The translations under genes and the position numbers were made by a program. DNA of 64,000 nucleotides. Origin: Flavobacterium suaedae (GTDB taxonomy: Bacteria > Bacteroidota > Bacteroidia > Flavobacteriales > Flavobacteriaceae). Below, in pieces: positions 35,108-43,693 of the stretch; position 1 is the stretch's first letter; the number at the start of each line of letters is the position of its first letter. Location of the stretch: NCBI RefSeq assembly GCF_014642915.1, contig NZ_BMJE01000001.1:310001-374000 (forward strand), read 5' to 3'. The notes beneath the pieces were generated by a model, which was given only the letters and a program-made list of their open reading frames with translations, made no database searches and was not told the DNA's origin.

Positions 35108-35911
35108 ATGAGCAGCAATATAACCGCTAAAAATTATAAAAAACTTGTACTACAGGCAGGACTTAAAGGAGTTAGCTTCTGTTCGTTTGATATGCTAAAC
35201 AATAGTATATCAGAGATAAGCAGTGCTACGTTCTCCCGATACCAGTCGGTAGAAGATGAGTTATGGAAACTTTTTGTACACCATCCGGAGCTGAAAGCCT
35301 CGTATGATGAAGTACTGGTGTTACACGATAATAATTTTAACACCTTTGTACCTGAAGCCTTGTTTGACAAGGATTTTTTGGGTAGTTACCTGCAATACAA
35401 TACCAAAGTTTTTGAAACTGATTTTTTCGCGTACGATGCTATAAACAGCTACGATATAAACAATGTTTATGTACCGCTGGTTAACATTAATAACTATTTA
35501 ATTGACCGTTTTGGTAGTTTCGACTATAAAAACACCAATACCATACTGGTAAACAAGCTACTGGATGCTTCTAAAAATATAGAAGAAAACCAAGTGTTTG
35601 TACATGTACAGGATACTCATTTTGAGGTAGTAATAGCCAACAACCAAAAACTGTTACTGTACAACTCTTTTGAGTACACATCACCCGAAGATTTTTTATA
35701 CTTCCTGTTATTTACATTGGAACAATTATCGCTTAACCCTGAAACGGTTAAGGTTATACTACTGGGTAACATAAGTAAAACTGACCCATGCTATACTATG
35801 GCATATAAGTATATACGTCATATTTCATTTCACGATACCGAGGCACTACAGGAAAAATACAATATAAACAGTAACATCGCTACACAACACTTTATATTGC
35901 TTAACGCATGA
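35108..35911 (+). CDS. DUF3822-family protein
   Basis: A 267-residue cytoplasmic protein of the DUF3822 family, found mainly in Bacteroidota next to rsmD. It begins MSSNITAKNYKKLVLQAGLK; the upstream TTG at 35084 lies in the -7 element and is rejected. Visible features are an actin-like-fold style pattern (GVSFCSFDMLNNSISEISSAT; VHVQDTHFEVVIANNQKLLL; VKVILLGNISKTDP), resembling the ASKHA ATPase layout, but I cannot assign ATP-binding residues. Its stop overlaps the rsmD start by 4 nt (ATGA). Function unknown. Confidence 0.85.
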   Translation: MSSNITAKNYKKLVLQAGLKGVSFCSFDMLNNSISEISSATFSRYQSVEDELWKLFVHHPELKASYDEVLVLHDNNFNTFVPEALFDKDFLGSYLQYNTKVFETDFFAYDAINSYDINNVYVPLVNINNYLIDRFGSFDYKNTNTILVNKLLDASKNIEENQVFVHVQDTHFEVVIANNQKLLLYNSFEYTSPEDFLYFLLFTLEQLSLNPETVKVILLGNISKTDPCYTMAYKYIRHISFHDTEALQEKYNINSNIATQHFILLNA

Positions 35912-36453
35912 GAATAATATCAGGAAAATATAAAGGCAAGCGCCTTACCGCACCCAAAAACTTACCCGTACGCCCTACTACCGATATGAGTAAGGAATCG
36001 TTATTTAATATACTGAATAACAAGTTTTATTTTGATGAAGTTAAGGTACTGGACTTGTTTTCGGGTACGGGCAACCTGAGTTATGAGTTTGGCTCACGTG
36101 GCACGGAAACCATTACGGCTGTAGATGCTGATTACGGTTGTATAAGGTATATAAAACAAACTGCCGAGGCTTTGGAACTAAACATTACCGCTATAAAAAG
36201 CGATGTGTATAAATTCCTGAAAAACCATAAACTAAGCTACAATATTATTGTATCCGACCCACCATACGACTTTGATCAACAAAAGTTTGAGGAAATTGTA
36301 AACCTTGTTTTTGAAAACGAATTACTTGATAAAGAAGGGACTATGGTTATAGAACACTCCCCACAAACGGATTTAGAGCATATGCCTCACTTTGTAATGA
36401 AAAAGAAATACGGTAGCAGTATTTTTTCTTTTTTTGAGTTTGAAAGTGACTAA
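35908..36453 (+). CDS. rsmD: 16S rRNA (guanine966-N2)-methyltransferase
   Basis: SAM-dependent methyltransferase that modifies G966 of 16S rRNA. The 181-residue protein begins MRIISGKYKGKRLTAPKNLP and has RPTTDMSKESLFNIL, the SAM motif LDLFSGTGNLSYEFGSRG near 47-64, and the catalytic DPPYDF near 117-122 in place of NPPY. Translationally coupled to DUF3822 through an ATGA overlap. Confidence 0.94.
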   Translation: MRIISGKYKGKRLTAPKNLPVRPTTDMSKESLFNILNNKFYFDEVKVLDLFSGTGNLSYEFGSRGTETITAVDADYGCIRYIKQTAEALELNITAIKSDVYKFLKNHKLSYNIIVSDPPYDFDQQKFEEIVNLVFENELLDKEGTMVIEHSPQTDLEHMPHFVMKKKYGSSIFSFFEFESD

Positions 36454-36498
36454 ACGTTTAAGGTAGTTTAAAAAAATTATATTTCAATATTAATTATT

Positions 36499-36729
36499 TC
36501 ATCCAAGATATGTGGGCAAGTCGTTTACCCAACCTACAACTCTTTCTTGAATTAATTCTTTAATATCATTCTCAACAAAGCCATCATATTTATACCAATT
36601 ATCCGTCTCAACATCATAATAAGCAACATATTTAAAAAAGTGTTCTTTATTATTATTTCGTTTTAAAACGCTAATCACATATGATTGGGAATGATTTGGT
36701 TTATTTTCAGGGTAAGAAATCCAATTCAT
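36499..36729 (-). CDS. Small hypothetical protein, DUF551-like
   Basis: A 76-residue protein beginning MNWISYPENKPNHSQSYVIS and containing FFKYVAYYDVETDNWYKYD. This W-x-x-Y-P-x-N-x-P start followed by a tyrosine-rich strand resembles the small DUF551 domain common in phage and accessory genes; I cannot confirm it. The start is ATG 36729. Stands alone between rsmD and rnpB. No function proposed. Confidence 0.68.
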   Translation of the reverse strand: MNWISYPENKPNHSQSYVISVLKRNNNKEHFFKYVAYYDVETDNWYKYDGFVENDIKELIQERVVGWVNDLPTYLG

Positions 36730-36789
36730 GATTTAATTTTTTAGTTTAACCAAAGATAATAAAAATCATCACATCATGGAAAAGAATAA

Positions 36790-37099
36790 AGCAGGTCTAT
36801 AAGCCGGATTCTGTATTTCTTAATAAAGAAACCCTTATCATTTATCTGGGTATAGCATTACTGCTATACTCTATCTGCCTACCCCCCGGCATCGGGCGAG
36901 CAACCCTTAACAGCCGGTATACGTGGCATTGCACCGCATAGAGTTTACCTGATTTCACTACAGCATTACCTGTACATCCTTTCTGCTGCACTTGTCCTCC
37001 CATGCCTAAACATGGTGACGGGCGTTACCCGCTATGCTGCTCTACGGTGTCCGGACTTTCCTCCCTTTACATAAAGTAAAGAGCGATAAGGCGACCTGC
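36790..37099 (-). ncRNA. rnpB: RNase P RNA component
   Basis: Bacterial type A RNase P RNA on the minus strand. The terminal P1 helix pairs GCAGGTC (37099-37093) with GACCTGC (36797-36791). The diagnostic P4 strand GAGGAAAGTCCGGACACC lies near the 5' end and ACAGAATCCGGCTTAT at the 3' end. The start agrees with a minus-strand -7 element TATCTTTG at 37111-37104. Ends are good to a few nt. Confidence 0.95.
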
Positions 37100-37103
37100 G
37101 CGG

Positions 37104-37111
37104 CAAAGATA
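37104..37111 (-). promoter_or_regulatory. Promoter -7 element of rnpB
   Basis: TATCTTTG on the minus strand fits TAnnTTTG and places the transcription start at the beginning of P1. The expected -33 region falls in the neighbouring repeat tract. Confidence 0.6.
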
Positions 37112-37121
37112 GTTTTTTTAA

Positions 37122-37237
37122 GTCTAAAGTTTATATAGTCCTAAAGTTATAATGTTTATAAAGTCAAAAGCCCGAACCCCTTTTAAGACTTTATGACCTT
37201 TGACTTTATGACTTTCGACCTTCAACGTTATGACTAA
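37122..37237. repeat. Short-repeat tract with GTCATAAAGTC units
   Basis: Imperfect repeats of an 8-11 bp unit (minus-strand GTCATAAAGTC, GTCAAAG, GTCGAAAG) occur several times, some inverted so that AAAAG..GACTTTAT arms can pair around CCCGAACCCC. It lies between rnpB and the 37327 gene and includes the rnpB upstream region. Confidence 0.6.
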
Positions 37238-37326
37238 AATGATGTTTAACATTTCATTGGCAGCGCAACCAATAGTAAATCTGTAATTTTAAATAAACAA
37301 AAGAAAAACCAATAAAAAACTAAGTT

Positions 37327-37632
37327 ATGGACAGACAAATGTATCATTACGCTCCTGTATCGAAAGCATTAGCAGAATTAGCTAAAAAAGGATACACAAC
37401 CGATTTTAATCTGGAAGAAGAGCGAATAGTAAATACTCCGGACGACTTTACCATAGAACATATATACCGTTACGAAGGGGAAACCGACCCTGCTGATGAA
37501 GCTACCGTTTATGGTGTGGAAGCAAAAGACGGAACTAAAGGTGTTTTTGTAGCAAGTCACGGAGCTTATACCGAAAAAAGTGCTGCCAAAGTATTGCACG
37601 AAATGAGTATACAAGGCAGAGAAGATAATTAA
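37327..37632 (+). CDS. Conserved small hypothetical protein
   Basis: A 101-residue acidic cytoplasmic protein beginning MDRQMYHYAPVSKALAELAK with GYTTDFNLEEERIVNTPDDF and IYRYEGETDPADEATVYGVE. Flavobacterial homologues are sometimes called phosphoribosylpyrophosphate synthetase, but it has none of that enzyme's motifs and is far too short. It is followed 25 nt later by topoisomerase IB, so they may share a transcript. Function unknown. Confidence 0.8.
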   Translation: MDRQMYHYAPVSKALAELAKKGYTTDFNLEEERIVNTPDDFTIEHIYRYEGETDPADEATVYGVEAKDGTKGVFVASHGAYTEKSAAKVLHEMSIQGREDN

Positions 37633-37657
37633 TAAAGGTCAGTACCCTTAACAGTAC

Positions 37658-38731
37658 ATGAATGCAACTATAAAGAAACTTGAAAAAATAGGTAGTGACC
37701 CTAAAATTACTGCCAAAGCCGCTGGCTTACGTTATGCTCTGCAATCCAACAAAGGATATTACAGGAAACGTAAAGGCAGCGGCTTTACTTATCAAGACCA
37801 TGATGGCAACACGGTTAAAGACAAAGAACTGCGTAAGCGTTTTAAAGATTTGGTAATTCCGCCAGCATGGACTGATGTTTGGATATCGCCCTACCCTAAC
37901 GGGCATTTACAGGTAACAGGTTATGATGATAAGGGCAGAAAACAATACCGCTACCACCCGGACTGGAACAAAATAAGAAACCAATCTAAATTTTATCGAT
38001 TAAAGCATTTCGCCGAGGTACTGCCTGATATCCGTAAACAGGTAGAAAAAGACTTGCGTAAGCATGGCTTGCCGTATGAGAAAGTTGTTGCGCTAGTTGT
38101 AAAACTTATAGAGCTTACCAACATACGTATAGGTAACGATGAGTATAAAAAACTATACGGTTCTTTCGGGCTTACTACCCTGCGCGATAAACATGTAAAG
38201 TTTGAAGGACGTGCAGTTTACTTTCAGTTTACAGGGAAAAAAGGCGTTAAGCACAAAATAAAGCTACAAAGTAGACGAATGGCAAACCTGGTTAAAAAAT
38301 GTAAAGAAGTACCCGGTTATGAACTTTTCCAATATTATGATGACGATGGAACGCACCATAGTATTGGCTCTGCTGATGTAAATAGCTATGTAAAAGAAAT
38401 TACAGGCGAAGATTTTACCGCAAAAGATTTCAGGTCTTGGGCAGGCAGCCTTAATGCCCTTTGTTCTTTCTACGAAATAGGTGAACATACCAATAAAACC
38501 GACTGCAAGAAAAAAATAGTTCACGTGCTGGATTCCGTAGCCAAAAAATTGGGAAATACCCGTAGTGTTTGCAAAAAGTACTACGTACACCCTACTGTAA
38601 TAGCATCGTACAAGCAGGGTTCTATTTGGAACTATAAACCCAAAAATACTACAAGTACCGACCTTAATGCAGAAGAAAAAGCATTATATAAACTTTTATC
38701 TACCGAAAACATTGCAGAGGTAATTGCCTGA
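37658..38731 (+). CDS. DNA topoisomerase IB, bacterial type
   Basis: Poxvirus-like type IB topoisomerase, 357 residues, forming a 3'-phosphotyrosine intermediate. The N-terminal domain has GSGFTYQDHDGNTV and RKQYRYHPDWNKIR; the catalytic domain has NIRIGNDEYKKLYGSFGLTT with Arg157, LQSRRMANLVKKC, FRSWAGSLNAL near 258, and the catalytic Tyr in KKYYVHPTVIASY (probably Tyr309). No frameshift or truncation is seen. Common in Flavobacteria; relaxes supercoils. Confidence 0.92.
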   Translation: MNATIKKLEKIGSDPKITAKAAGLRYALQSNKGYYRKRKGSGFTYQDHDGNTVKDKELRKRFKDLVIPPAWTDVWISPYPNGHLQVTGYDDKGRKQYRYHPDWNKIRNQSKFYRLKHFAEVLPDIRKQVEKDLRKHGLPYEKVVALVVKLIELTNIRIGNDEYKKLYGSFGLTTLRDKHVKFEGRAVYFQFTGKKGVKHKIKLQSRRMANLVKKCKEVPGYELFQYYDDDGTHHSIGSADVNSYVKEITGEDFTAKDFRSWAGSLNALCSFYEIGEHTNKTDCKKKIVHVLDSVAKKLGNTRSVCKKYYVHPTVIASYKQGSIWNYKPKNTTSTDLNAEEKALYKLLSTENIAEVIA

Positions 38732-38835
38732 TAGTTACACATTATAAATTTATGTGATTAATTTCCTCATATTTCAAATATAAATTATATTGCAGTTGGC
38801 AGGGCAATTAGTATATTTGCTCTACAATTATTTCT

Positions 38836-40583
38836 ATGGAGCAGTTTATTGTATCAGCACGCAAGTATCGTCCGCAAACATTTAAAGATGTTGTGGGGCA
38901 GCAGGCTATTACCAATACTTTGCTCAACGCTATAGAAAACAATCACTTAGCACAGGCATTATTATTTACAGGACCTCGTGGGGTTGGTAAAACCACCTGT
39001 GCGCGTATTTTGGCACGTAAAATCAATCAGGAAGGGTATGATGACCCTAATGAAGATTTTGCTTTTAACGTGTTCGAGCTTGATGCGGCTTCTAATAACT
39101 CAGTAGATGACATTCGTAATCTTATAGACCAAGTACGCATACCACCACAAACAGGTAAATACAAGGTTTATATTATTGACGAGGTACACATGCTTTCTCA
39201 GGCTGCATTTAACGCCTTCCTGAAAACACTGGAAGAACCGCCAAGGCATGCCATATTTATACTTGCCACTACCGAAAAGCATAAAATTATACCGACTATA
39301 CTTTCGCGCTGCCAGATATTCGATTTTAAACGAATTACGGTAAACGATGCTAAAGAACACTTAGCAGTAGTAGCGGAAAACCAAGGTATTACTTTTGAGG
39401 ATGATGCTTTACACATTATAGCCCAAAAAGCAGATGGTGCTATGCGTGATGCACTTTCTATTTTTGACAGGGTGGTTAGCTATTGTGGTAACAACTTAAC
39501 CAGACAGGCAGTTACTGAAAACCTTAATGTACTTGACTTTGAGTACTACATAAAAGTAACGGACTTAATACTGGAAAATAAAATACCGGAATTGCTTTTA
39601 GCTTTTAATGATATTTTGGCTAAAGGTTTTGATGGTCATCATTTTATTGCAGGTTTAGCTTCCCATTTTAGGGATTTAATGGTATGTAAAAACCCTGCTA
39701 CACTGGTATTACTACAAGTAGGCGAAATGGCGCAAAAGCAATATGCTGAACAAGCACAAAAAACATCAGAGAGTTTTTTACTTGAAGCTATAGATATAGC
39801 TAACGATTGTGACTTAAAATACAAAACAAGCCAAAACCAACGGCTTTTAGTAGAATTAACACTTATGCAGCTTGCCTCCCTCACTTTTGACGGAGAAAAA
39901 AAAAAGCTGACAAATTTATAATTCCACCGCATTACTTTAAGCAAGGTGCCACTACTCCATCGATAACTACTACTACCGAGCAGGTTAATAATAAGTCTGA
40001 TAAGTCTAGAAGTAATACAAGTACAGAGGGAATAAGCTCTTTACCTACTAAGCAAATACCTGTAAATAATCCTGAAGTAGTAAAACCGCCTGTAATTAAA
40101 AAACAAGATGATGGTAAACCTCGTGTTTCCGCTTTTTCGCTATCCAGTATCCAAAAAAAGCGTGAAATTGAGCAGAATCAAAAAGCTCAAATTAAAAAAC
40201 AGGACGAGCTGCCAAGAGAGTCTTTCACGGAAACGGATATGTTGTTAATGTGGAATAAATTTGCACAACGCCTTAGCGACAGTGGACAGAAAATTATGGC
40301 TACTTATATGCAAATAAACGACCCCGTATTAGCTGAAGATGGCGTAACCTTAAACCTTGAATTACCTAATGAGGGATCTAAAGTTGATTTTGACAGGAGT
40401 AAAAATGAATTAATAGGCTACCTGCGCGGGAAACTACACAATCATGATATTGTTATAGAAACCCATGTAAATGAGGAAGTTTCTAAAAAACATGCTTTTA
40501 CACCACAGGAAAAGTATGAAAGGCTAAAAGCTATTAACCCTACTATTGAGTTATTACGTAAAACCTTTGATTTAGATATTTAA
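38836..40583 (+). CDS. dnaX: DNA polymerase III gamma/tau, needing a -1 shift at A10
   Basis: Clamp-loader ATPase subunit. The zero frame from ATG 38836 encodes 361 residues: SARKYRPQTFKDVVGQQAIT, Walker A GPRGVGKTTCARIL near 46-59, DEVHMLSQAAFNAFLKTLEE and sensor 1 ILATTEKHKIIPTILSRCQ, then domain III; it stops at 39919-39921 (EKKKLTNL). A run of ten A (39896-39905, GAA AAA AAA AAG) precedes that stop. Shifting -1 there joins directly to an open frame reading KADKFIIPPHYFKQGATTP and a normal tau C-terminus (LMWNKFAQRLSDSGQ, ending RKTFDLDI), about 582 residues in all. There is no stop in that frame, so the C-terminal part is under selection. Either programmed recoding or a base-count error in the run. 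Confidence 0.9.
39896..39905 (+). promoter_or_regulatory. A10 slippery site in dnaX
   Basis: Ten A followed by G, read GAA AAA AAA AAG, with GGAG just before it. It contains the heptamer A AAA AAG used by E. coli dnaX. Adding one A by transcriptional slippage, or a -1 ribosomal shift, opens the tau frame. Confidence 0.6.
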
Positions 40584-40584
40584 A

Positions 40585-41808
40585 TCAATTGTTGTTACTA
40601 GTTTTTTCTACTTCATTTAAAAATTGGTTTAACCAGTTGTTTCTGTGCAATACTAAAAACTGATTTATAAGTTGGGATAGTTCATTTTGTATAATTCTGT
40701 CATTTTTACCATAATCCCATATCGGTAATATTGCTGTTTTAGCTATAGCTTCAAAATTAGGTGATATACTATATATACGAGATATATTGTTATCATCTTT
40801 AATAATATTCTCAGGGAAAGAGTTAATTCTGCAATCAAGTAGGTAGAATAAGGCACGTAATGCTAAACAAGCTGTACCAGGGTCATTTATACCGGGACTT
40901 AACGCCTTAATAGCAACTTCTGAAAGCTGCCGAAAACCATATAAATAATTGTTTTCAATAGTTTCATCTTGGTTTATAATAAGTGTTGTTTGCAGTTTCT
41001 TTACTACATCTTCTGATATTGGTTTGTCTACTTCCAATACAGGAGTGTTTTTTAGCACATATACGCCCGGCTCATATTTGACTTTAACCGTAATATCATT
41101 ACTCTTACATAACTGGAGTAGGTTTTTAGTATCTATCCCTTCATAAACACCTGCTACGGGTGCTACTATATCATTTTGGAAATTAATATCATCTATAGGT
41201 TGTGGGAGTGACTTTAAAGTACACTTATTCTTCATAGATTTCTCTGTATCATTCAAAATACGGTGAATAATTACCTCATATTTTACCGACTGGGTAATAA
41301 AATGAATGAAATATATAAAGATGAAAATATCAATAACGGCAAGTATTATCAATAAATAAGTGCTTATGGCAGGTATGTGTATACCAGAGTCTATATCCCG
41401 TATGGTAGTATGCAGGAAAAGTGCAAACATAATAGTACCTATGTATACCCCAAGCACTACTTGCTGAAAGCTATTGCCTATTAACTTATTAAGTACCCGA
41501 TTAGACATTTTTGATGCTGCCTGATTAAGCACTATCATTACCATTGAGAAACTAAACACTGTAAGCGATAATATACCTGCTGCAATTACCCCAATAATAT
41601 TACGTGCTGTATCAGCATCTTGCAGATTCAGCCACTCTACATTGCTTTTTAAACTTTTACCCATTTCAGAGAAATCAAAGCGAATAGCTATTATTGAAAC
41701 TATAAGAAATGTAAGAGATATAAAAGCAGGGTAAAATGCTATACTATTAACTATTTTGTAGTAGTTATGGCGAATCCAAATCTTTATTTTACTAAATAAT
41801 TTACTCAA
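40585..41808 (-). CDS. DUF2254-family membrane protein
   Basis: A 407-residue protein with four or so N-terminal transmembrane helices (FYPAFISLTFLIVSIIAI; IIGVIAAGILSLTVFSFSMV; VVLGVYIGTIMFALFLHTTI; STYLLIILAVIDIFIFIYFI) and a C-terminal soluble part with SPGINDPGTACLALRALFYLLD, which is the hallmark of DUF2254. It has a TTG start at 41808, because no ATG occurs before helix 1. Convergent with dnaX with a 1-nt gap. Function unknown. Confidence 0.85.
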   Translation of the reverse strand: MSKLFSKIKIWIRHNYYKIVNSIAFYPAFISLTFLIVSIIAIRFDFSEMGKSLKSNVEWLNLQDADTARNIIGVIAAGILSLTVFSFSMVMIVLNQAASKMSNRVLNKLIGNSFQQVVLGVYIGTIMFALFLHTTIRDIDSGIHIPAISTYLLIILAVIDIFIFIYFIHFITQSVKYEVIIHRILNDTEKSMKNKCTLKSLPQPIDDINFQNDIVAPVAGVYEGIDTKNLLQLCKSNDITVKVKYEPGVYVLKNTPVLEVDKPISEDVVKKLQTTLIINQDETIENNYLYGFRQLSEVAIKALSPGINDPGTACLALRALFYLLDCRINSFPENIIKDDNNISRIYSISPNFEAIAKTAILPIWDYGKNDRIIQNELSQLINQFLVLHRNNWLNQFLNEVEKTSNNN

Positions 41809-41891
41809 ACTGCTGTTTTTATTTTTTGTAATACTAAATTTACATATAATTGACCTATTATATTCTTAACAAAATGCAAATAGTGTAAACT

Positions 41892-42170
41892 ATGGCTTCA
41901 AGATCTGATATAATTTCTGTAAATACTTATATAGAGGTATTTAATATAAGTAATGATGAGTATATTGAAGAATTTGATATAAGTCATATTCCTTTAGCAA
42001 TTCTTCGAACAATATTTGACCCAAACGAAGAGTATGATGTAGAGCTATATTTATCATACTCTATAAATAAAGAAAAATCAATAGCATTGAATTCATTTAT
42101 AGACCCTCCCATAATATTTGAATTTTCAAAATATGAATATTTTCTGCAACGTTATGGAGATTATAAATAA
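41892..42170 (+). CDS. Small hypothetical protein (92 aa)
   Basis: A 92-residue protein beginning MASRSDIISVNTYIEVFNIS, with YIEEFDISHIPLAILRTIFD and PPIIFEFSKYEYFLQRYGDY. The pattern (short beta strands, aromatic-rich end) resembles small immunity-type or DUF7683-like proteins, but I cannot assign a family. It is followed by a strong terminator, so it is an independently ending unit. No partner toxin gene is adjacent. Confidence 0.6.
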   Translation: MASRSDIISVNTYIEVFNISNDEYIEEFDISHIPLAILRTIFDPNEEYDVELYLSYSINKEKSIALNSFIDPPIIFEFSKYEYFLQRYGDYK

Positions 42171-42195
42171 AAAGCCGCTTAATAGCGGCTTTTTA
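42169..42195. terminator. Bidirectional terminator
   Basis: Stem AAAAGCCGCT / AGCGGCTTTT with loop TAAT, between the convergent 92-aa gene and the DoxD/DoxA gene. Confidence 0.85.
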
Positions 42196-43227
42196 CTAAT
42201 TAACCTTTACGGAGCTACTCCACGTCGCCCCGCTTATATCTGTCAGTGTTAAAATGTAATTTTCATGTTCTGATAAAATACCACTTCCTACAGGTAAAGT
42301 TATTGATGCCTTTGCACCTAATGGTATTATTAAGCTATATTTCCCTGATTTTACATCAGCTATATATTTATTTCTAATAGCACTTTTAGGCAGCTTAGCT
42401 AAATCTTCTCCTTTCAAATTCAAGATGGTTTTACCATGAGAATCCTTTAAAGAAATTCCAATTAAAAAAGAGCCGTAAACATCAACCCCTTCTACTCTAT
42501 AAACATTGAATTGTAATTGATTAATATCAATCACTGCATCTGATACTTCAATTAATGGTTTTACGGATTTATTGTGTAATGTACCCCACAAACCACCATG
42601 AAAATAATGATTAGTAAATAGTGTTAGAAACAATATTAGCGTAGCTCCTGTTAAGGAGAGTTTTTTTAATGTATGTAGCTTTATCGGTAAACTCCCTGAG
42701 CCTAACCAGCTAAACCATTTTTTAGTAGTAAAGATGTATTTCTTGTTTAGCAGCCAATTATCAACAGCGTAATAACCACTACCGGAAAGGAATAATATAA
42801 AACCTCCTGAAATACCTAAAACGCCTATTTGCCATTCATCAAGGCATGTAGTACCAAGCCATCCTGAACCCAGCAAAATCCCCATAGCTAAAGCAATTAC
42901 ACCAATACTCATTAATCGGGTAAATAGCCCAAATAGTATAAAAAGCCCTACTACGCCTTCAATTATGGTAAAAATTACCATAGCGAGCCAAAGCTCATCA
43001 GGATTAAGTAATAAACGCTCAATAATGGGTTTAATTCCCAAAGCATTAGGTAAAAAATGATTGAACTTCTCCCCTATGTAGCCTGCTGTATCAGGGTTTA
43101 GTTTATCTGCTAAAATTAACCGCCTCCAAAAAGCGGAAAAGTACGTCCACCCCACCACTAAACGCAGGGCAAGTGTTATTGTGCCAGCCATTGTATAATG
43201 CTGACTATTAATATGTATGTTTTGCAT
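42196..43227 (-). CDS. DoxD-DoxA fusion (thiosulfate:quinone oxidoreductase-like)
   Basis: A 343-residue membrane protein. The N-terminal part (about 1-170) is a DoxX/DoxD four-helix membrane domain (ALRLVVGWTYFSAFWRRLIL; TIIEGVVGLFILFGLFTRLM; GVLGISGGFILFLSGSGYYA). The C-terminal part, after another hydrophobic segment near 195-210, is a soluble beta domain of DoxA type (IPLGAKASITLPVGSGILSE, ILTLTDISGATWSSSVKVN). In Acidianus the subunits are separate. The thiosulfate assignment is from family names only; membrane redox function is likely. Confidence 0.8.
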   Translation of the reverse strand: MQNIHINSQHYTMAGTITLALRLVVGWTYFSAFWRRLILADKLNPDTAGYIGEKFNHFLPNALGIKPIIERLLLNPDELWLAMVIFTIIEGVVGLFILFGLFTRLMSIGVIALAMGILLGSGWLGTTCLDEWQIGVLGISGGFILFLSGSGYYAVDNWLLNKKYIFTTKKWFSWLGSGSLPIKLHTLKKLSLTGATLILFLTLFTNHYFHGGLWGTLHNKSVKPLIEVSDAVIDINQLQFNVYRVEGVDVYGSFLIGISLKDSHGKTILNLKGEDLAKLPKSAIRNKYIADVKSGKYSLIIPLGAKASITLPVGSGILSEHENYILTLTDISGATWSSSVKVN

Positions 43228-43259
43228 ATTATCTGAAAAATTAAAAAATGAAATATTTT

Positions 43260-43274
43260 ACCGTTAGTAACGGT
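43260..43274. promoter_or_regulatory. 15-bp perfect palindrome before the DoxD/DoxA gene
   Basis: ACCGTTA-G-TAACGGT lies between the lipoprotein stop (43297) and the DoxD/DoxA start (43227). It could be an operator or part of a transcript-end hairpin; the one-base centre argues against a simple RNA hairpin. Confidence 0.4.
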
Positions 43275-43296
43275 ACTCTTAAAACTGTAAAGTATT

Positions 43297-43680
43297 TTAA
43301 GATAATAAGCTGTATTTCATTTTTTTGTAGAGAATATAAAGTGGTATTTTTTCCGCTATATATTGACTTTCAGCTTTTAAAGAGTTGATTTTAAAGCTAT
43401 ATGCTGTAAATAAAGTACTTGAATTATTTCTATTTAAGAAAGGAAGTGAAATAAACTTTTTAGCAGAAATTTTATACTGATTTTCTGCTTTTACTTCAGA
43501 GAAATGACAAGAATTAGTAACAGAAGATACTGTAGTTTTTGAAAGGTTTAAAGGTTTTTCATAACCTACATCAACAGCATGAGCAATTACTTTTTTTACT
43601 GTACATGAAGATAGTAGCAGTAATAGAGCACTAAAAAATGCCAAAAAATAATTGTTATGTATTTGTTCTCTACCGTTCAA
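43297..43680 (-). CDS. Hypothetical lipoprotein
   Basis: A 127-residue protein with an N-terminal signal and lipobox (FLAFFSALLLLLSSC, Cys26). The mature part has no recognised domain (VKKVIAHAVDVGYEKPLNLS; QYIAEKIPLYILYKKMKYSL). The only start codon that includes the signal is a TTG at 43680 (or a second TTG 36 nt later); there is no ATG. It begins 13 nt after the YCF48-like lipoprotein gene and is probably in an operon with it and DoxD/DoxA. Confidence 0.6.
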   Translation of the reverse strand: MNGREQIHNNYFLAFFSALLLLLSSCTVKKVIAHAVDVGYEKPLNLSKTTVSSVTNSCHFSEVKAENQYKISAKKFISLPFLNRNNSSTLFTAYSFKINSLKAESQYIAEKIPLYILYKKMKYSLLS

Positions 43681-43693
43681 ACCCTGATATATA

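Noticed and set aside
37327..37632. Phosphoribosylpyrophosphate synthetase name for the 101-aa protein
   Set aside because: It lacks the PRPP-binding and ATP-binding motifs of that enzyme family.
38264..38590. Minus-strand ORF within topoisomerase IB
   Set aside because: Shadow of the real plus-strand gene.
40239..40583. A separate 114-aa gene beginning at ATG 40239
   Set aside because: It is the tau C-terminal frame of dnaX; the same frame is open without a stop from 39905, so the ATG is internal.
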